Source: Ruminiclostridium cellulolyticum H10
GTDB taxonomy: Bacteria > Bacillota > Clostridia > Acetivibrionales > DSM-1351
NCBI RefSeq assembly: GCF_000022065.1
Contig: NC_011898.1
Span: 2,038,501 to 2,102,500 of the forward strand
Length of the DNA stretch: 64,000 nucleotides
Direction: 5' to 3'
The number at the start of each line of letters is the position of its first letter. The first letter of the stretch is position 1. Shown here piece after piece: positions 35,296 through 44,337 of this stretch. Under the pieces are notes generated by a model. That model was not told the DNA's origin and made no database searches. It saw only the letters and a list, made by a program, of their open reading frames with translations. Position numbers and translations under genes: made by a program.

Positions 35296-36693
35296 CTATT
35301 TAAGGTTATTCACCAATTCTTTAAATACATTCCCACGATGTTCAAAATTTTTAAACATATCAAAGCTTGTGCTTGCAGGCGATAAAATTATACAGTCACC
35401 CTGTTCGGCTTCTGCATGTGCCTTTTGAACAACTTCCTGATAAGTATCACAGTGTATGATTTTTATATCGTTTTCCAAGTCCCTTTGCTGCAGGTAATTC
35501 TTATATGCTTCTTCAATTCTTGAAGCAGTAGCACCTATTAGCAGCAGACATTTTACCTTCTCGGTGATGATTTCACCCATTGAGTCGTATGGTATCCCCT
35601 TGTCCTTTCCTCCAGCTATGAGTATAACCTTGTCCTTGAAGGTTTTTAATGCAGCTATTGTTCTTGAAGGGCTGCTGTCAATGGAGCTGTTGTAGAACTT
35701 AACCCCATTAAGCTCCCTTACCAATTCTATCCGATGCTCAACACCATTAAATGAAGATGCAATCCTTGCGATTGTTTCCGGCTTCACATAATCTATGGTT
35801 GCAGCAGTGGCAGCCATATAATTCTCTATGTTATGAACTCCGGGAATTTTAATTTTATCTCCTTCAATTATTTCAGTTATGCTGTTTTCTTTCTTAACAA
35901 TAATCCTGCCATTTTGATATACAACACCTTCATTAATGTTATTTAATCTTGAAAAATAAACATACTCTCCACGAGCTTCATAGTTAAAGCTCTTTGTAAT
36001 TTCATTGTCAAAATTGAGAACGAGCTTATCATTTTCATTTTGGTTAATAAAAATGTTTTTCTTTGCATCAATGTATTCCTGCAAGGATTTATGAACATCA
36101 AGGTGGTTTGGCGAAATATTGGTTATAACGGCAACTGACGGACAGTCTTTAATTGTCATTAGCTGAAAACTGCTTAGCTCTAATATTACCTTGTCAGTTT
36201 CTGCAACATCATCTATTTTGCTTAGAAGCGGTGTCCCTATATTCCCTCCAAGCCAGCATTTAAAGCCTTCCTCTGACAGTGTTTTATAAATCAAAGTTGT
36301 GGTAGTGGTCTTACCATCACTACCTGTAACTGCAAAAACCTGTGCAGGACATAGCTTTAGAAAAACTTCCATTTCCGATGTAAGCTCCGCACCATTAGCA
36401 ACAGCCTCAACAAGTTCAGGCAAATCAGGTCTCATTCCAGGTGTACGAAAAATCATATCAAATCCGTTCAGTCTGGAAAGATAATCAGGGCCAAGGCTAT
36501 ATTTAACAGGCAATCCCTTTAATTCATTAAAAGCATCAGTAAGTTTTTCTTCCGTTGACTTATCAAAAGCAGTTACATCAACACCGAAACTTACAAGATA
36601 TTTAATCAAAGGAATATTGCTTACTCCTATTCCCATGACAGCAACCCTTTTATTTTTAACGTCTTTCTTAAACTGTTCCAGCTTATTATTCAT
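35296..36693 (-). CDS. murD: UDP-N-acetylmuramoyl-L-alanine--D-glutamate ligase MurD
   Basis: MurD adds D-Glu to UDP-MurNAc-L-Ala in peptidoglycan synthesis. The 465-residue protein has an N-terminal Rossmann-like UDP-binding domain (VAVMGIGVSNIPLIKYLVSFG), the Mur ligase ATP-binding loop FAVTGSDGKTTTTTLIY, NISPNHLDVH with the catalytic His, and the C-terminal domain GVEHRIELVRELNGVKFYNSSIDSSPS-type sequence plus LSPASTSFDMFKNFEHRG. It is separate from the main dcw cluster. A GGAGGTATTT site precedes the ATG. Confidence 0.96.
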   Translation of the reverse strand: MNNKLEQFKKDVKNKRVAVMGIGVSNIPLIKYLVSFGVDVTAFDKSTEEKLTDAFNELKGLPVKYSLGPDYLSRLNGFDMIFRTPGMRPDLPELVEAVANGAELTSEMEVFLKLCPAQVFAVTGSDGKTTTTTLIYKTLSEEGFKCWLGGNIGTPLLSKIDDVAETDKVILELSSFQLMTIKDCPSVAVITNISPNHLDVHKSLQEYIDAKKNIFINQNENDKLVLNFDNEITKSFNYEARGEYVYFSRLNNINEGVVYQNGRIIVKKENSITEIIEGDKIKIPGVHNIENYMAATAATIDYVKPETIARIASSFNGVEHRIELVRELNGVKFYNSSIDSSPSRTIAALKTFKDKVILIAGGKDKGIPYDSMGEIITEKVKCLLLIGATASRIEEAYKNYLQQRDLENDIKIIHCDTYQEVVQKAHAEAEQGDCIILSPASTSFDMFKNFEHRGNVFKELVNNLK

Positions 36694-36789
36694 AAATACC
36701 TCCGTTATTCTCCGTAATTCACATAAAACAAATATTGCCTATTGAAAAAGTAAAATACATATAGTAAAATACTTATGCAGTCAAGTCGA

Positions 36790-36876
36790 GCGGATATGGC
36801 GGAATTGGCAGACGCGCATGGTTCAGGTCCATGTGAAAGCAATTTCATGCAGGTTCAACTCCTGTTATCCGCACCA
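36790..36876 (+). tRNA. tRNA-Leu (anticodon CAG)
   Basis: The acceptor arms GCGGATA / TATCCGC flank a type II tRNA with a long variable arm (tgaaagcaatttca). The anticodon stem-loop CATGG-TTCAGGT-CCATG gives anticodon CAG, and the T-arm contains GGTTCAACTCC. The CCA end is encoded (36,874-36,876). It reads CUG codons. A strong hairpin terminator follows immediately. Confidence 0.95.
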
Positions 36877-36910
36877 AAAGAGTTTGAAAATAAAAATTTC
36901 AAACTCTTTT
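36876..36910. terminator. Terminator after tRNA-Leu, shared with cheR
   Basis: A perfect 14-bp stem (aaaagagtttgaaa / tttcaaactctttt) with a 7-nt loop lies between the tRNA and the convergent cheR gene, with A-rich and T-rich flanks on opposite sides. Confidence 0.85.
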
Positions 36911-36922
36911 ATTTTCTATAAT

Positions 36923-37720
36923 TTATTTCAAATCCTGATAATTAAAATTATCTGACTCTTTTATATAGAAAAATGTCTTTAGTGATTTAAAATTATATTT
37001 ATTTGCCATTATAAGTTGCTCCGTACTTCCAACAAAAAGAATCCCCTGATGGTTTAGTGACATATTAAATTTTTTGTATATGTCGGTTTTTGCTTCCTCA
37101 GTAAAGTAGATTAAAACGTTTCTGCAAACTATTAAATCAATGTTGGCAGGATACGGGTCCCTTAGTAAATTATGCTGCTTGAATTCAACACAGTTTTTAA
37201 CTTCATCCTTAATTTTGTAGCTTTCACCCAAAATTGTAAAATATTTGTTTATATACTCCTTTGGTAAATTCTCGACACTTTTAGCATTATATATACCAGT
37301 TTTTGCTTTCTCAATAGCTCCCATGTCTATATCGGTAGCAAGTATCTTTATAGAGCTAAGGGGCATAAGTTTATTGAGTACCATAACAAGAGTATATGGT
37401 TCATCTCCAGTTGAACATGCTGCACTCCATATTGTCAGCTTTTTCTTTTTGCTTAGTAAAAGAGGAAAAATTTCTTTTTCTAATACAGACCATTGATCCG
37501 GATTTCTGTAAAATTCAGAGACATTTATGGTAAGGTAATTGATAAATTCCTTAAACAATTCCTTATTAACTTTTAATGCCTGAACGTAATCCTTATATGT
37601 ACTATAGTTATTCTTCCTTATAAGAGCATCAATTCTTCTTTTCATTTGTTTTTCTTTGTAAAGAGTAAGATTTATTTTTGTCATTTTGAGAATTTCTTCC
37701 TTAAAGCCTTCGTAATCCAT
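36923..37720 (-). CDS. cheR: Chemotaxis protein methyltransferase CheR
   Basis: CheR methylates glutamates of chemoreceptors using SAM. The 265-residue protein has the N-terminal all-alpha CheR_N domain (residues 1-55, ending KMKRRIDALIRKN) and the Rossmann methyltransferase with SAM motif IWSAACSTGDEPYTLVMVL, LATDIDMGAIEKAK, and VCRNVLIYFTEEAKTDIYKKF. It stands alone here, away from any che operon, with its own ribosome site (GGAGGTTCAA). Such orphan CheR genes may also serve non-chemotactic signalling arrays. Confidence 0.94.
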   Translation of the reverse strand: MDYEGFKEEILKMTKINLTLYKEKQMKRRIDALIRKNNYSTYKDYVQALKVNKELFKEFINYLTINVSEFYRNPDQWSVLEKEIFPLLLSKKKKLTIWSAACSTGDEPYTLVMVLNKLMPLSSIKILATDIDMGAIEKAKTGIYNAKSVENLPKEYINKYFTILGESYKIKDEVKNCVEFKQHNLLRDPYPANIDLIVCRNVLIYFTEEAKTDIYKKFNMSLNHQGILFVGSTEQLIMANKYNFKSLKTFFYIKESDNFNYQDLK

Positions 37721-37798
37721 TTGAACCTCCTCATTGGTAGACTATTAAGTTTTATACAATATTATATTCAGAATTAAGCATAATGATGTTTTACACTT

Positions 37799-37832
37799 AA
37801 ATAAAGGATGTACCAATGTACATCCTTTATTT
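37799..37832 (-). terminator. Terminator after ispH-rpsA
   Basis: A perfect 15-bp stem (aaataaaggatgtac / gtacatcctttattt) with a 4-nt loop lies 32 bp past the stop of the fusion gene. Confidence 0.8.
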
Positions 37833-37863
37833 GAATTATTTAAAATGAAAAGTATTATCAAAT

Positions 37864-39882
37864 TTATTCTTTAATGCTCTCGCCAATGGTGTTTGTCATC
37901 TCTTCAACATGTTCATTAGGAAGTTCTTCCACTTCAGCCGCTGGAATGCTTTCTTCCTTTTTTGCCCCTTCAGGGTCAATTGGATTAACTTCCTTTATAC
38001 TCAGGCTAATTTTCTTTGATTCAGTATCAAACTCAATTATTTTTGCATCAACCTGCTGACCAACCTTTAAAGCATCACCGGGCTTACCCAATCGAACTGA
38101 TGAAATCTGTGAGATATGAACTAATCCGTCAATTCCTTCTTCCAGTTCAACAAATGCACCAAATGGTACAAGCCTAACAACCTTACCTGATACCACATTG
38201 CCTACCTGATACTTTTCCGCAGCTTTGATCCATGGGTTGTCTGACTGTTTCTTATAACCAAGCGAAATACGCTTCTTTTCCTTATCAAAGTCCAGTACGG
38301 AAACTATTATTTCATCCCCAACCTTAACAACCTCTGACGGATGCCTTATCTTGTTCCATGAAAGCTCGCTAAGATGCACAAGTCCGTCTACCCCGCCGAT
38401 ATCAACAAAAGCACCAAAGTCCATGAGACTCTTTACCTGACCCTTGTAAGTCTTTCCTATTTCTATGCTATCCCATATTAGGCTGGATGCAGCTTCCTTG
38501 TTCTTTTCAATTAAAATTCTTGCTGAACCGACTACCTTTCTCTTCTGCTTATTTAATTCTATAATCTCAACTTGTAAAACCTGTTTTACAAATTCAGAAA
38601 GATCCTTAACGAATCTGTCACTGATTTGTGATGCTGGAATAAACACTCTGACACCACTTGCATTGCCAATTACGCCGCCGTTTACCTTTTCAGTAATTTT
38701 GACCTTTACAGGCTGCTTGTTTTCATAAGCTCTTTCGATTACTTCCAATCCTTTAACTGCATCAACCCTCTTCTTGCTCAGAAGAACGTTGCCTTCGCCA
38801 TCGTTAACCCTTACTACAAAAACGTCAATCTCGTCACCAACTTTAAGTGATTTTTCAGGATTAAAGTCCGGATCGTCAGAAAACTCCTGCATTGGAATAA
38901 TTCCGTCTGATTTGTACCCCATGTCAATAAATACTTCATTATTGTTATATCCAATAATTTTACCCTTTGTAATCTGACCCGTAGTCAAAGTTACTAGAGA
39001 GCTTTCAAAAGCATCAGCAAAGCTCATTTCCATATCCTGTCTATCTAATTCACTCATTTTATGAATAACCTCCTTGATTACCCAGTCAGGTGTTGACGCC
39101 CCTGCAGTAATACCAATTTTTTTAATTTTTTTTATATCAACCGGTGGAATGTCATCGGCTGTTTGTATTTTAAAAGTATTATCACAATTTGTCTTGCAAA
39201 TTTGATAAAGTTTGTTAGTATTGGAACTATTATTTCCACCAATAACCAATACCATGTCAACTATTTTAGAAATCTTTTCCGCTTCAGTTTGTCTTTTGTC
39301 TGTCGCATTACATATTGTATCAAATTTTAAAACATTTTCAAACCTTTTATTTAATCTAAGTATAATTTTTTCCCATTTTTCACGAATAAATGTAGTCTGT
39401 GCAACAACACATATCTTTTTTTTGATGTCAGGAAGTTTATCTACATTATACTCATCTTCAATAATAAAAGCACTATTATCGCACCATCCGTTAATTCCTA
39501 TTATTTCAGGATGTGTCTTGTCACCCGCAATTATTATTTGATAACCTTCTTTGTATTTCTTGTTAACCAGGCTGTGTATCTTTTCAACATAACGACAGGA
39601 AGCATCCACCACCTCCAGTCCACGGTTTTTTAACCCTTCAATAATCTTTGGGCCCACACCGTGTGCTCGTATAACCACCTTTGCAGGTGCCACCGCTTCT
39701 TCTGGGTTGTCTATTGTGGTGACTCCGTGTTTTGTAAGCTTTTGTACTACCTGGTCATTATGAATTATTGGACCCAACGTATATATTTTATGATCCGATT
39801 TTGTCGCCAGTTCAAAAACAATTTTAACAGCATTATTTACTCCGAAACAAAATCCGGCTGAATTTGCGATAACCAGTTCCAT
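37864..39882 (-). CDS. ispH: Fusion of IspH (HMBPP reductase) and S1 RNA-binding protein
   Basis: This is a 672-residue two-part protein. Residues 1-285 are IspH (LytB), the 4Fe-4S enzyme that makes IPP/DMAPP from HMBPP: cluster cysteines in NSAGFCFGVNNAV, DASCRYVEKIH and FDTICNATDKRQ, plus ITAGASTPDWVI. Residues from about 300 on hold four S1 domains (for example MDFGAFVDIGGVDGLVHLSEL and VPFGAFVELEEGIDGLVHISQI), like ribosomal protein S1. The fusion is known in clostridia. It follows cmk by 17 bp, so isoprenoid, nucleotide and translation genes share a transcript. Confidence 0.96.
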   Translation of the reverse strand: MELVIANSAGFCFGVNNAVKIVFELATKSDHKIYTLGPIIHNDQVVQKLTKHGVTTIDNPEEAVAPAKVVIRAHGVGPKIIEGLKNRGLEVVDASCRYVEKIHSLVNKKYKEGYQIIIAGDKTHPEIIGINGWCDNSAFIIEDEYNVDKLPDIKKKICVVAQTTFIREKWEKIILRLNKRFENVLKFDTICNATDKRQTEAEKISKIVDMVLVIGGNNSSNTNKLYQICKTNCDNTFKIQTADDIPPVDIKKIKKIGITAGASTPDWVIKEVIHKMSELDRQDMEMSFADAFESSLVTLTTGQITKGKIIGYNNNEVFIDMGYKSDGIIPMQEFSDDPDFNPEKSLKVGDEIDVFVVRVNDGEGNVLLSKKRVDAVKGLEVIERAYENKQPVKVKITEKVNGGVIGNASGVRVFIPASQISDRFVKDLSEFVKQVLQVEIIELNKQKRKVVGSARILIEKNKEAASSLIWDSIEIGKTYKGQVKSLMDFGAFVDIGGVDGLVHLSELSWNKIRHPSEVVKVGDEIIVSVLDFDKEKKRISLGYKKQSDNPWIKAAEKYQVGNVVSGKVVRLVPFGAFVELEEGIDGLVHISQISSVRLGKPGDALKVGQQVDAKIIEFDTESKKISLSIKEVNPIDPEGAKKEESIPAAEVEELPNEHVEEMTNTIGESIKE

Positions 39883-39899
39883 GAATCTAACCTCACAAT

Positions 39900-40580
39900 T
39901 TAGATGTTTGCATAATTATTATAGAAATACAGAATCCTCTCGGCTACTTCCTCAATTGTCATAGAAGTAGAATCTATTTCAACAGCGTCCGGTACTTTTT
40001 TGAGAGGAGCAAAAGCTCTTGACATGTCGTTATGATCTCTATTCATCATATCTTCTCTTACTTCCTCAAGATAAACCTCCTGGCCTTTTAAAACCAATTC
40101 CTCATACCTCCGCTTTGCTCTTTCATCAATATTAGCTGTCAAGAACACTTTTAAATTTGCTTGCGGCAGTACATATGAACCTATATCTCTGCCATCCATA
40201 ACAACATCCTTCTCGCCTGCAATCCTTCTCTGAAGTTCAACCATTTTTAGCCTTACTTCTTTAATAGCCGCTACATCCGCAGCACCTGCGGATACTTGAG
40301 CTGTCCTTATATGCTCTGAAACATCACGACCGTCTAAAAAAATCTTCTGGACATTATCGTCGTGTGTTATAGTTATATTAATATTATCAATTATATTAAT
40401 TAAATCTTCCCTTGATTTTGTGTTAATACCAGTTTCTATTGCTTTTAATGCTACTGCCCTATACATTGCACCTGTATCTAGGTATATAAATCCAAGCTCT
40501 GCTGAAACTTTTTTGGCGATTGTACTTTTTCCGGCACCTGCCGGTCCATCTATTGCTATGCTTTTTGGCATCCCTATCAT
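39900..40580 (-). CDS. cmk: Cytidylate kinase
   Basis: Cmk phosphorylates CMP and dCMP. The 226-residue protein has the P-loop AIDGPAGAGKSTIAKKV, FIYLDTGAMYRAVAL, MDGRDIGSYVLPQA and the lid region RNRDHNDMSRAFAPL-like sequence (MNRDHNDMSRAFAPLKKVPDA). An ATG three codons in (40,571) is an alternative start; neither has a strong ribosome site. The order aroH - cmk - ispH-rpsA on one strand is typical of clostridia. Confidence 0.95.
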   Translation of the reverse strand: MIGMPKSIAIDGPAGAGKSTIAKKVSAELGFIYLDTGAMYRAVALKAIETGINTKSREDLINIIDNINITITHDDNVQKIFLDGRDVSEHIRTAQVSAGAADVAAIKEVRLKMVELQRRIAGEKDVVMDGRDIGSYVLPQANLKVFLTANIDERAKRRYEELVLKGQEVYLEEVREDMMNRDHNDMSRAFAPLKKVPDAVEIDSTSMTIEEVAERILYFYNNYANI

Positions 40581-40613
40581 TCCGTTTCTTTTGTTATATT
40601 AATGATGTTTTTG

Positions 40614-40976
40614 TTATTTTACTAAGTCCGGCCTTAACACTGCGGCTCCATTTAGATAAACATGGTTAATTTCAGCGTTAGTCTTTTCAGTATTTATATG
40701 AATTAACACACGCACGCATTTTTCCAGACTGCCCGGTACATCGATTTCATTTGTACACATCAGTGGAATATCGTTCCAACCTATTTGCCTTGCAGCTACT
40801 GCCGGAAAGGCCGCACTCAAGTCATGTGTAACCGTAAAAATTGCACTTATTATATCCGCATTTTTTAAAGAATTTCTATTTACTATTTCTACAAGAAGCT
40901 CTTTCGTTCCTTCCCAAATTGACTCTTTTGTATTTTCTGGAACTGTTATAGCTCCTCGAACTGCTCTTACAGCCAT
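40614..40976 (-). CDS. aroH: Chorismate mutase, AroH type
   Basis: AroH converts chorismate to prephenate for Phe/Tyr synthesis. The 120-residue protein has the trimeric alpha/beta-barrel type sequence: VRAVRGAITVPENTKESIWEGT with the active-site Arg and Glu positions, FTVTHDLSAAFPAVAARQIGW, and PLMCTNEIDVPGSLEKCVRVLIH. This class is distinct from the helical AroQ class. It lies between the HutP-like gene and cmk, all leftward. Confidence 0.94.
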   Translation of the reverse strand: MAVRAVRGAITVPENTKESIWEGTKELLVEIVNRNSLKNADIISAIFTVTHDLSAAFPAVAARQIGWNDIPLMCTNEIDVPGSLEKCVRVLIHINTEKTNAEINHVYLNGAAVLRPDLVK

Positions 40977-41012
40977 TTCTCTCTCCTTAATTCTTTTAAC
41001 GTATTTTTTAAA

Positions 41013-41432
41013 TTATACAACTCTATGTCCAAGTCCTATTGAAACCTCATTCAAATTCAAGAGACCTATTCCGAAAAACACGGCAACACTCACATGATCC
41101 CTGTATCGTGCTATTCCGATTTTACCACCTACATTCAGACCAATAGCCTTTGGCATTATCTGAGATATGGCCTCTCGGGTTGCACCTGCTACGGCACCCT
41201 GTTCTGCATGGCTTTCACTGATTACTCCCTCACGTTTTGACGATACAACTGCCCTCTCCACAATTTTCATAACTGATGAAATAAACTCTCCGCCGTAGTC
41301 AACAGCCGCAGTACTTATTCCTATTTGTTGAAACTCGGCCTGAAGCTTCTTTTCTGTTGTCCTGTCATTAGTTAGTGAAATCCTTATTGCAGCACTTGCT
41401 ATTTCCTTGCTTCCAAATCCTTCATTAGCCAT
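41013..41432 (-). CDS. HutP-like RNA-binding antiterminator family protein
   Basis: This 139-residue protein resembles HutP, the L-histidine- and Mg-dependent antiterminator of the Bacillus hut operon. It keeps the region SKREGVISESHAEQGA (cf. the ESHA motif carrying one metal-binding His) and the C-terminal GLGH motif (H136), with H113 between. The second His of the Bacillus ESHxxxH cluster appears absent. No histidine-utilisation genes are present; the neighbours are aroH and a membrane protein. The RNA target and ligand are therefore unknown. The ribosome site GCGGAGGTTAAT is strong. Confidence 0.8.
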   Translation of the reverse strand: MANEGFGSKEIASAAIRISLTNDRTTEKKLQAEFQQIGISTAAVDYGGEFISSVMKIVERAVVSSKREGVISESHAEQGAVAGATREAISQIMPKAIGLNVGGKIGIARYRDHVSVAVFFGIGLLNLNEVSIGLGHRVV

Positions 41433-41539
41433 ATTAACCTCCGCTAGTCCGTACTGCGACTACAAATGTATTTATGTATTTTCAACTTAAATATAACTAT
41501 GTTCTAACAGTTATTTCCGTATCAGTAGTTTTCAGTCAA

Positions 41540-41575
41540 TAAAAACCTATACAGTTTAAATTATATAGGTTTTTA
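41540..41575 (-). terminator. Terminator between the small membrane protein gene and hutP-like gene
   Basis: The arms aaaaacctata and tataggttttt flank an AT-rich loop. Leftward RNA ends in a U-run. It lies 48 bp past the stop of the gene at 41,623. Confidence 0.7.
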
Positions 41576-41622
41576 TTATATAAGACAATAATTAAGTTAA
41601 TTTTACAAAGGTCGTACATAAA

Positions 41623-42108
41623 TCATATAAACTGGATTTTAACCAGTTTTTTTAAATTAGATTTAACTGTTACAATTGCATTAAGGCACTTGCCGTTTAT
41701 ATTTAGAGAAGCGTTTTCCACCTTCACAATATGGCTTGTCTGGCTCTCGCTGCCATCAACCTCTACAACATCTCCATCGTTCACATTAACGGGTATTTTT
41801 ATTTTGTCAAATACTGCAACCTCATCCCCGTTCACCAGTATCTTTACCTGCGGATCAGGCTCCTCACTGAGCAATAATAAAGTAACCTTTCCCCTGCCAT
41901 AGAGGTATTCGTCATTTCCCAAGGGTATTCCCATAGTCTTATCCATAATGTTCAGACGAAGCCGGACTGACGGTACTGACAAAGCAACCTGAACAGATAT
42001 AAGTGCTACAAAAAAAAAGATGCAAGTCCAAAATAATATTTTTTCTAACGATGCAGTTTTATCGGTATTATTAAGCTTGTCATTGTTCTTTTTTAAACTT
42101 ATTTTCAT
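41623..42108 (-). CDS. Hypothetical membrane-anchored protein
   Basis: I do not recognise this protein of about 161 residues. It has a charged cytosolic start, one membrane segment (ILFWTCIFFFVALISVQVAL, about residues 24-44) and an outer beta-rich domain with KVTLLLLSEEPDPQVKILVN, VPVNVNDGDVVEVDG-like sequence and SLNINGKCLNAIVTV. A longer frame starts four codons earlier, but GAGGATTTAT precedes the ATG at 42,108. It sits between the flavoprotein gene and the HutP-like gene on the same strand and has its own terminator. Confidence 0.75.
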   Translation of the reverse strand: MKISLKKNNDKLNNTDKTASLEKILFWTCIFFFVALISVQVALSVPSVRLRLNIMDKTMGIPLGNDEYLYGRGKVTLLLLSEEPDPQVKILVNGDEVAVFDKIKIPVNVNDGDVVEVDGSESQTSHIVKVENASLNINGKCLNAIVTVKSNLKKLVKIQFI

Positions 42109-42196
42109 ATAAATCCTCAAATTTGTTTATTTACTGTTAATATGTACAAATTTGAGGCTAAATACACATAATTTCCTGAATATTGTATTTAATAAT

Positions 42197-43423
42197 TTAA
42201 CAATTTAGGCCTGCAAGGTATCCTGTTGAAAATGCAATAGTGAGATTAAATCCTCCTGTATATGCGTCAACATCAATTACTTCACCTGCCATGAATAAAC
42301 CGCCTATCTTTTTTGATTCCATGGTTGAGGGATTTATTTCACTTGTTTTTATTCCACCGGCCGTAACAATAGCTTCCTTTATCGGCCTTGCCCCGACAAT
42401 AGTTATTTTCAGATATTTTAAAAGCGTGACAAGTTTTTTTCGTTCTTCCTTTGTAATCTGATGCACAGGTTTTTCAGGGTTGATTTCCGATAACCTTATT
42501 ATTACAGGTATAAACTTTTGGGGAAGTAAGTCATCCAATGAATTTTTAAACTGCTTTCTGGAATATTTGTCAAAATCTCTTTGAACTCTCTCATCCAATT
42601 TTTCCCACGTCAATGCTGGCTTTAAATCCAAAATCAAATCAACATTTCTAAAATCATATGAAAGCAGATGTCTGCTGGCACTCAGTATTACAGGTCCTGA
42701 TACGCCAAAATGGGTAAAAATCATTTCACCAAAATCATCATATATCACTTTGCCATTGTTATTTTTAAATGAAACAGCCACATTTTTAAGAGACAATCCC
42801 TGTAAATCATGAATCCACTCTTCCCTGGTGATTAGCGGTACAAGTGACGGCTTCAGCGGGGTTACTGTGTGTCCCAGCTTTCTGGCCATTTCATAGCCAT
42901 CACCGGTTGAACCGGTTCCCGGATATGACATCCCGCCTACCGCAAGTATAACTGATTCAGCTTCAAGAGTGCTTCCGTCGGAAAGGCGAACACCTGTCAC
43001 TTTATTCTCCTGTGAAAGAATTTCGGTAACTGCCGCATCTGTATTTATTCTAACACCGTTTGAATTAAGGAAACTCATAAGCGTATTCAGTACATCTCTG
43101 GAAGAATCCGATTCAGGAAAAACTCTTCCTCCTCGTTCTACTTTGGTGCTTAGTCCCTTTTGATTGAAAAAATCAATCAAATCCTGATTTGAAAACGTAT
43201 AAAAAGCCGAGTATAGGAAGTTTCCATTCCCCGGCGTGTTTTCTATCAAACCTTCAACATCCGTATCATTAGTAATGTTGCATCTGCCTTTACCCGATAT
43301 AAGAAGCTTTTTGCCAAGCCTGTTGTTTTTCTCCAATAAAATGACATCTCGTCCTCTTCCGGCTGCAATACCGGCAGCCATCATTCCTGCCGGGCCGCCC
43401 CCAATTACTATTACTTTACCCAT
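42197..43423 (-). CDS. HI0933-like NAD(P)/FAD-dependent oxidoreductase
   Basis: This 408-residue flavoprotein has the dinucleotide-binding motif VIGGGPAGMMAAGIAA, LLEKNNRLGKKLLISGKGRCNITN, the middle motif VILAVGGMSYPGTGSTGDGY and the C-terminal FMAGEVIDVDAYTGGFNLTIAFSTG. This is the BaiN / HI0933 family, some members of which are described as aminoacetone oxidases; the substrate is not determined here. It is the gene following the RpiR-type regulator, 20 bp away, and may be co-transcribed with it. Confidence 0.93.
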   Translation of the reverse strand: MGKVIVIGGGPAGMMAAGIAAGRGRDVILLEKNNRLGKKLLISGKGRCNITNDTDVEGLIENTPGNGNFLYSAFYTFSNQDLIDFFNQKGLSTKVERGGRVFPESDSSRDVLNTLMSFLNSNGVRINTDAAVTEILSQENKVTGVRLSDGSTLEAESVILAVGGMSYPGTGSTGDGYEMARKLGHTVTPLKPSLVPLITREEWIHDLQGLSLKNVAVSFKNNNGKVIYDDFGEMIFTHFGVSGPVILSASRHLLSYDFRNVDLILDLKPALTWEKLDERVQRDFDKYSRKQFKNSLDDLLPQKFIPVIIRLSEINPEKPVHQITKEERKKLVTLLKYLKITIVGARPIKEAIVTAGGIKTSEINPSTMESKKIGGLFMAGEVIDVDAYTGGFNLTIAFSTGYLAGLNC

Positions 43424-43443
43424 AAGTATCCTTTCAGAATAAA

Positions 43444-44337
43444 TTACAGCTTTTCATCACGATAATCGTCTTTTTCATATACATCATACTCGTCCCATAT
43501 TTTTTCGAGCTTTTCAAAGGTATTGTAGACATCATTTTTCCTTCTCATACCTATTTCTACTATTAACGCATTTAAAAGACTCAAAGGAGCGACAAGTGAA
43601 TCTACAAAGGACGCCATATCGCTTCTTGCCAATAAATACTGGTTGGCAGCCTGTGCCACAGGTGATTCTGCACTATCAGTTATGGCTATGGTCTTAACAC
43701 CTTGATCTTTTGCAAACTGTAATGCCTTTATCGTCCTCTTTGAATAGCGAGGATAACTGATTCCAATAACAACATCGCCGGGCTGTGCCTTTATAATTTG
43801 TTCAAACATTTCACTTACACTAGTAGTATGAACAAGTCTTATGTTATCAAATATCAAATTGAAGTAAAACCCAAGAAAACTTGCAAGAGGAGCTGAACTT
43901 CTGACTCCCAGAATGAATATTCTCTTTGATTCCAATATAGTTTCAACTATTTCGTTAAATTTGTTTGTGTCTATCTGTTCAAGAGTTATTTTTATTTTAT
44001 CCATATCCGATTGCAATACACTCTTTAATATATTATCTTCATTGAGCCTGTTTGATGATACCTCAATTCTCTGCACTGAAGTAAGCTTGCTCTTTATAAG
44101 CTCCTGTAAAACTTTCTGCAGCTTGGGATACCCATCAAACCCCAACTCAATTGCAAACCTTACTACTGTTGATTCACTGACACCTACTATCTCTCCAAGC
44201 TTGGCTGCGGTGACATATGCAGCCTTATCATAATGGTTTGAAATATAGTTAGCAATAAGCTTCTGGCCTTTGCTGAAGTTATCATATTTCTGTTGTATTA
44301 AACTCAATAAATCGATATTTTTAAGGCTATTTTTCAT
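43444..44337 (-). CDS. MurR/RpiR-family transcriptional regulator
   Basis: This regulator of about 297 residues has an N-terminal HTH_6 domain (LIANYISNHYDKAAYVTAAKL, GVSESTVVRFAIELGFDGYP) and a C-terminal SIS sugar-isomerase-like domain (RIFILGVRSSAPLASFLGFY, GDVVIGISYPRYSKRTIKAL, TIAITDSAESPVAQ). RpiR regulators usually sense phosphosugars. The start at 44,337 follows TGGAGGAGATT; an earlier ATG lies within that ribosome site. No sugar operon is adjacent, so the target is unclear. Confidence 0.93.
   Translation of the reverse strand: MKNSLKNIDLLSLIQQKYDNFSKGQKLIANYISNHYDKAAYVTAAKLGEIVGVSESTVVRFAIELGFDGYPKLQKVLQELIKSKLTSVQRIEVSSNRLNEDNILKSVLQSDMDKIKITLEQIDTNKFNEIVETILESKRIFILGVRSSAPLASFLGFYFNLIFDNIRLVHTTSVSEMFEQIIKAQPGDVVIGISYPRYSKRTIKALQFAKDQGVKTIAITDSAESPVAQAANQYLLARSDMASFVDSLVAPLSLLNALIVEIGMRRKNDVYNTFEKLEKIWDEYDVYEKDDYRDEKL

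Noticed and set aside
36790-36876. tRNA-Leu as an integration hotspot for an element
   Set aside because: No duplicated tRNA 3' end, integrase or foreign genes flank it; a terminator and core genes follow directly.
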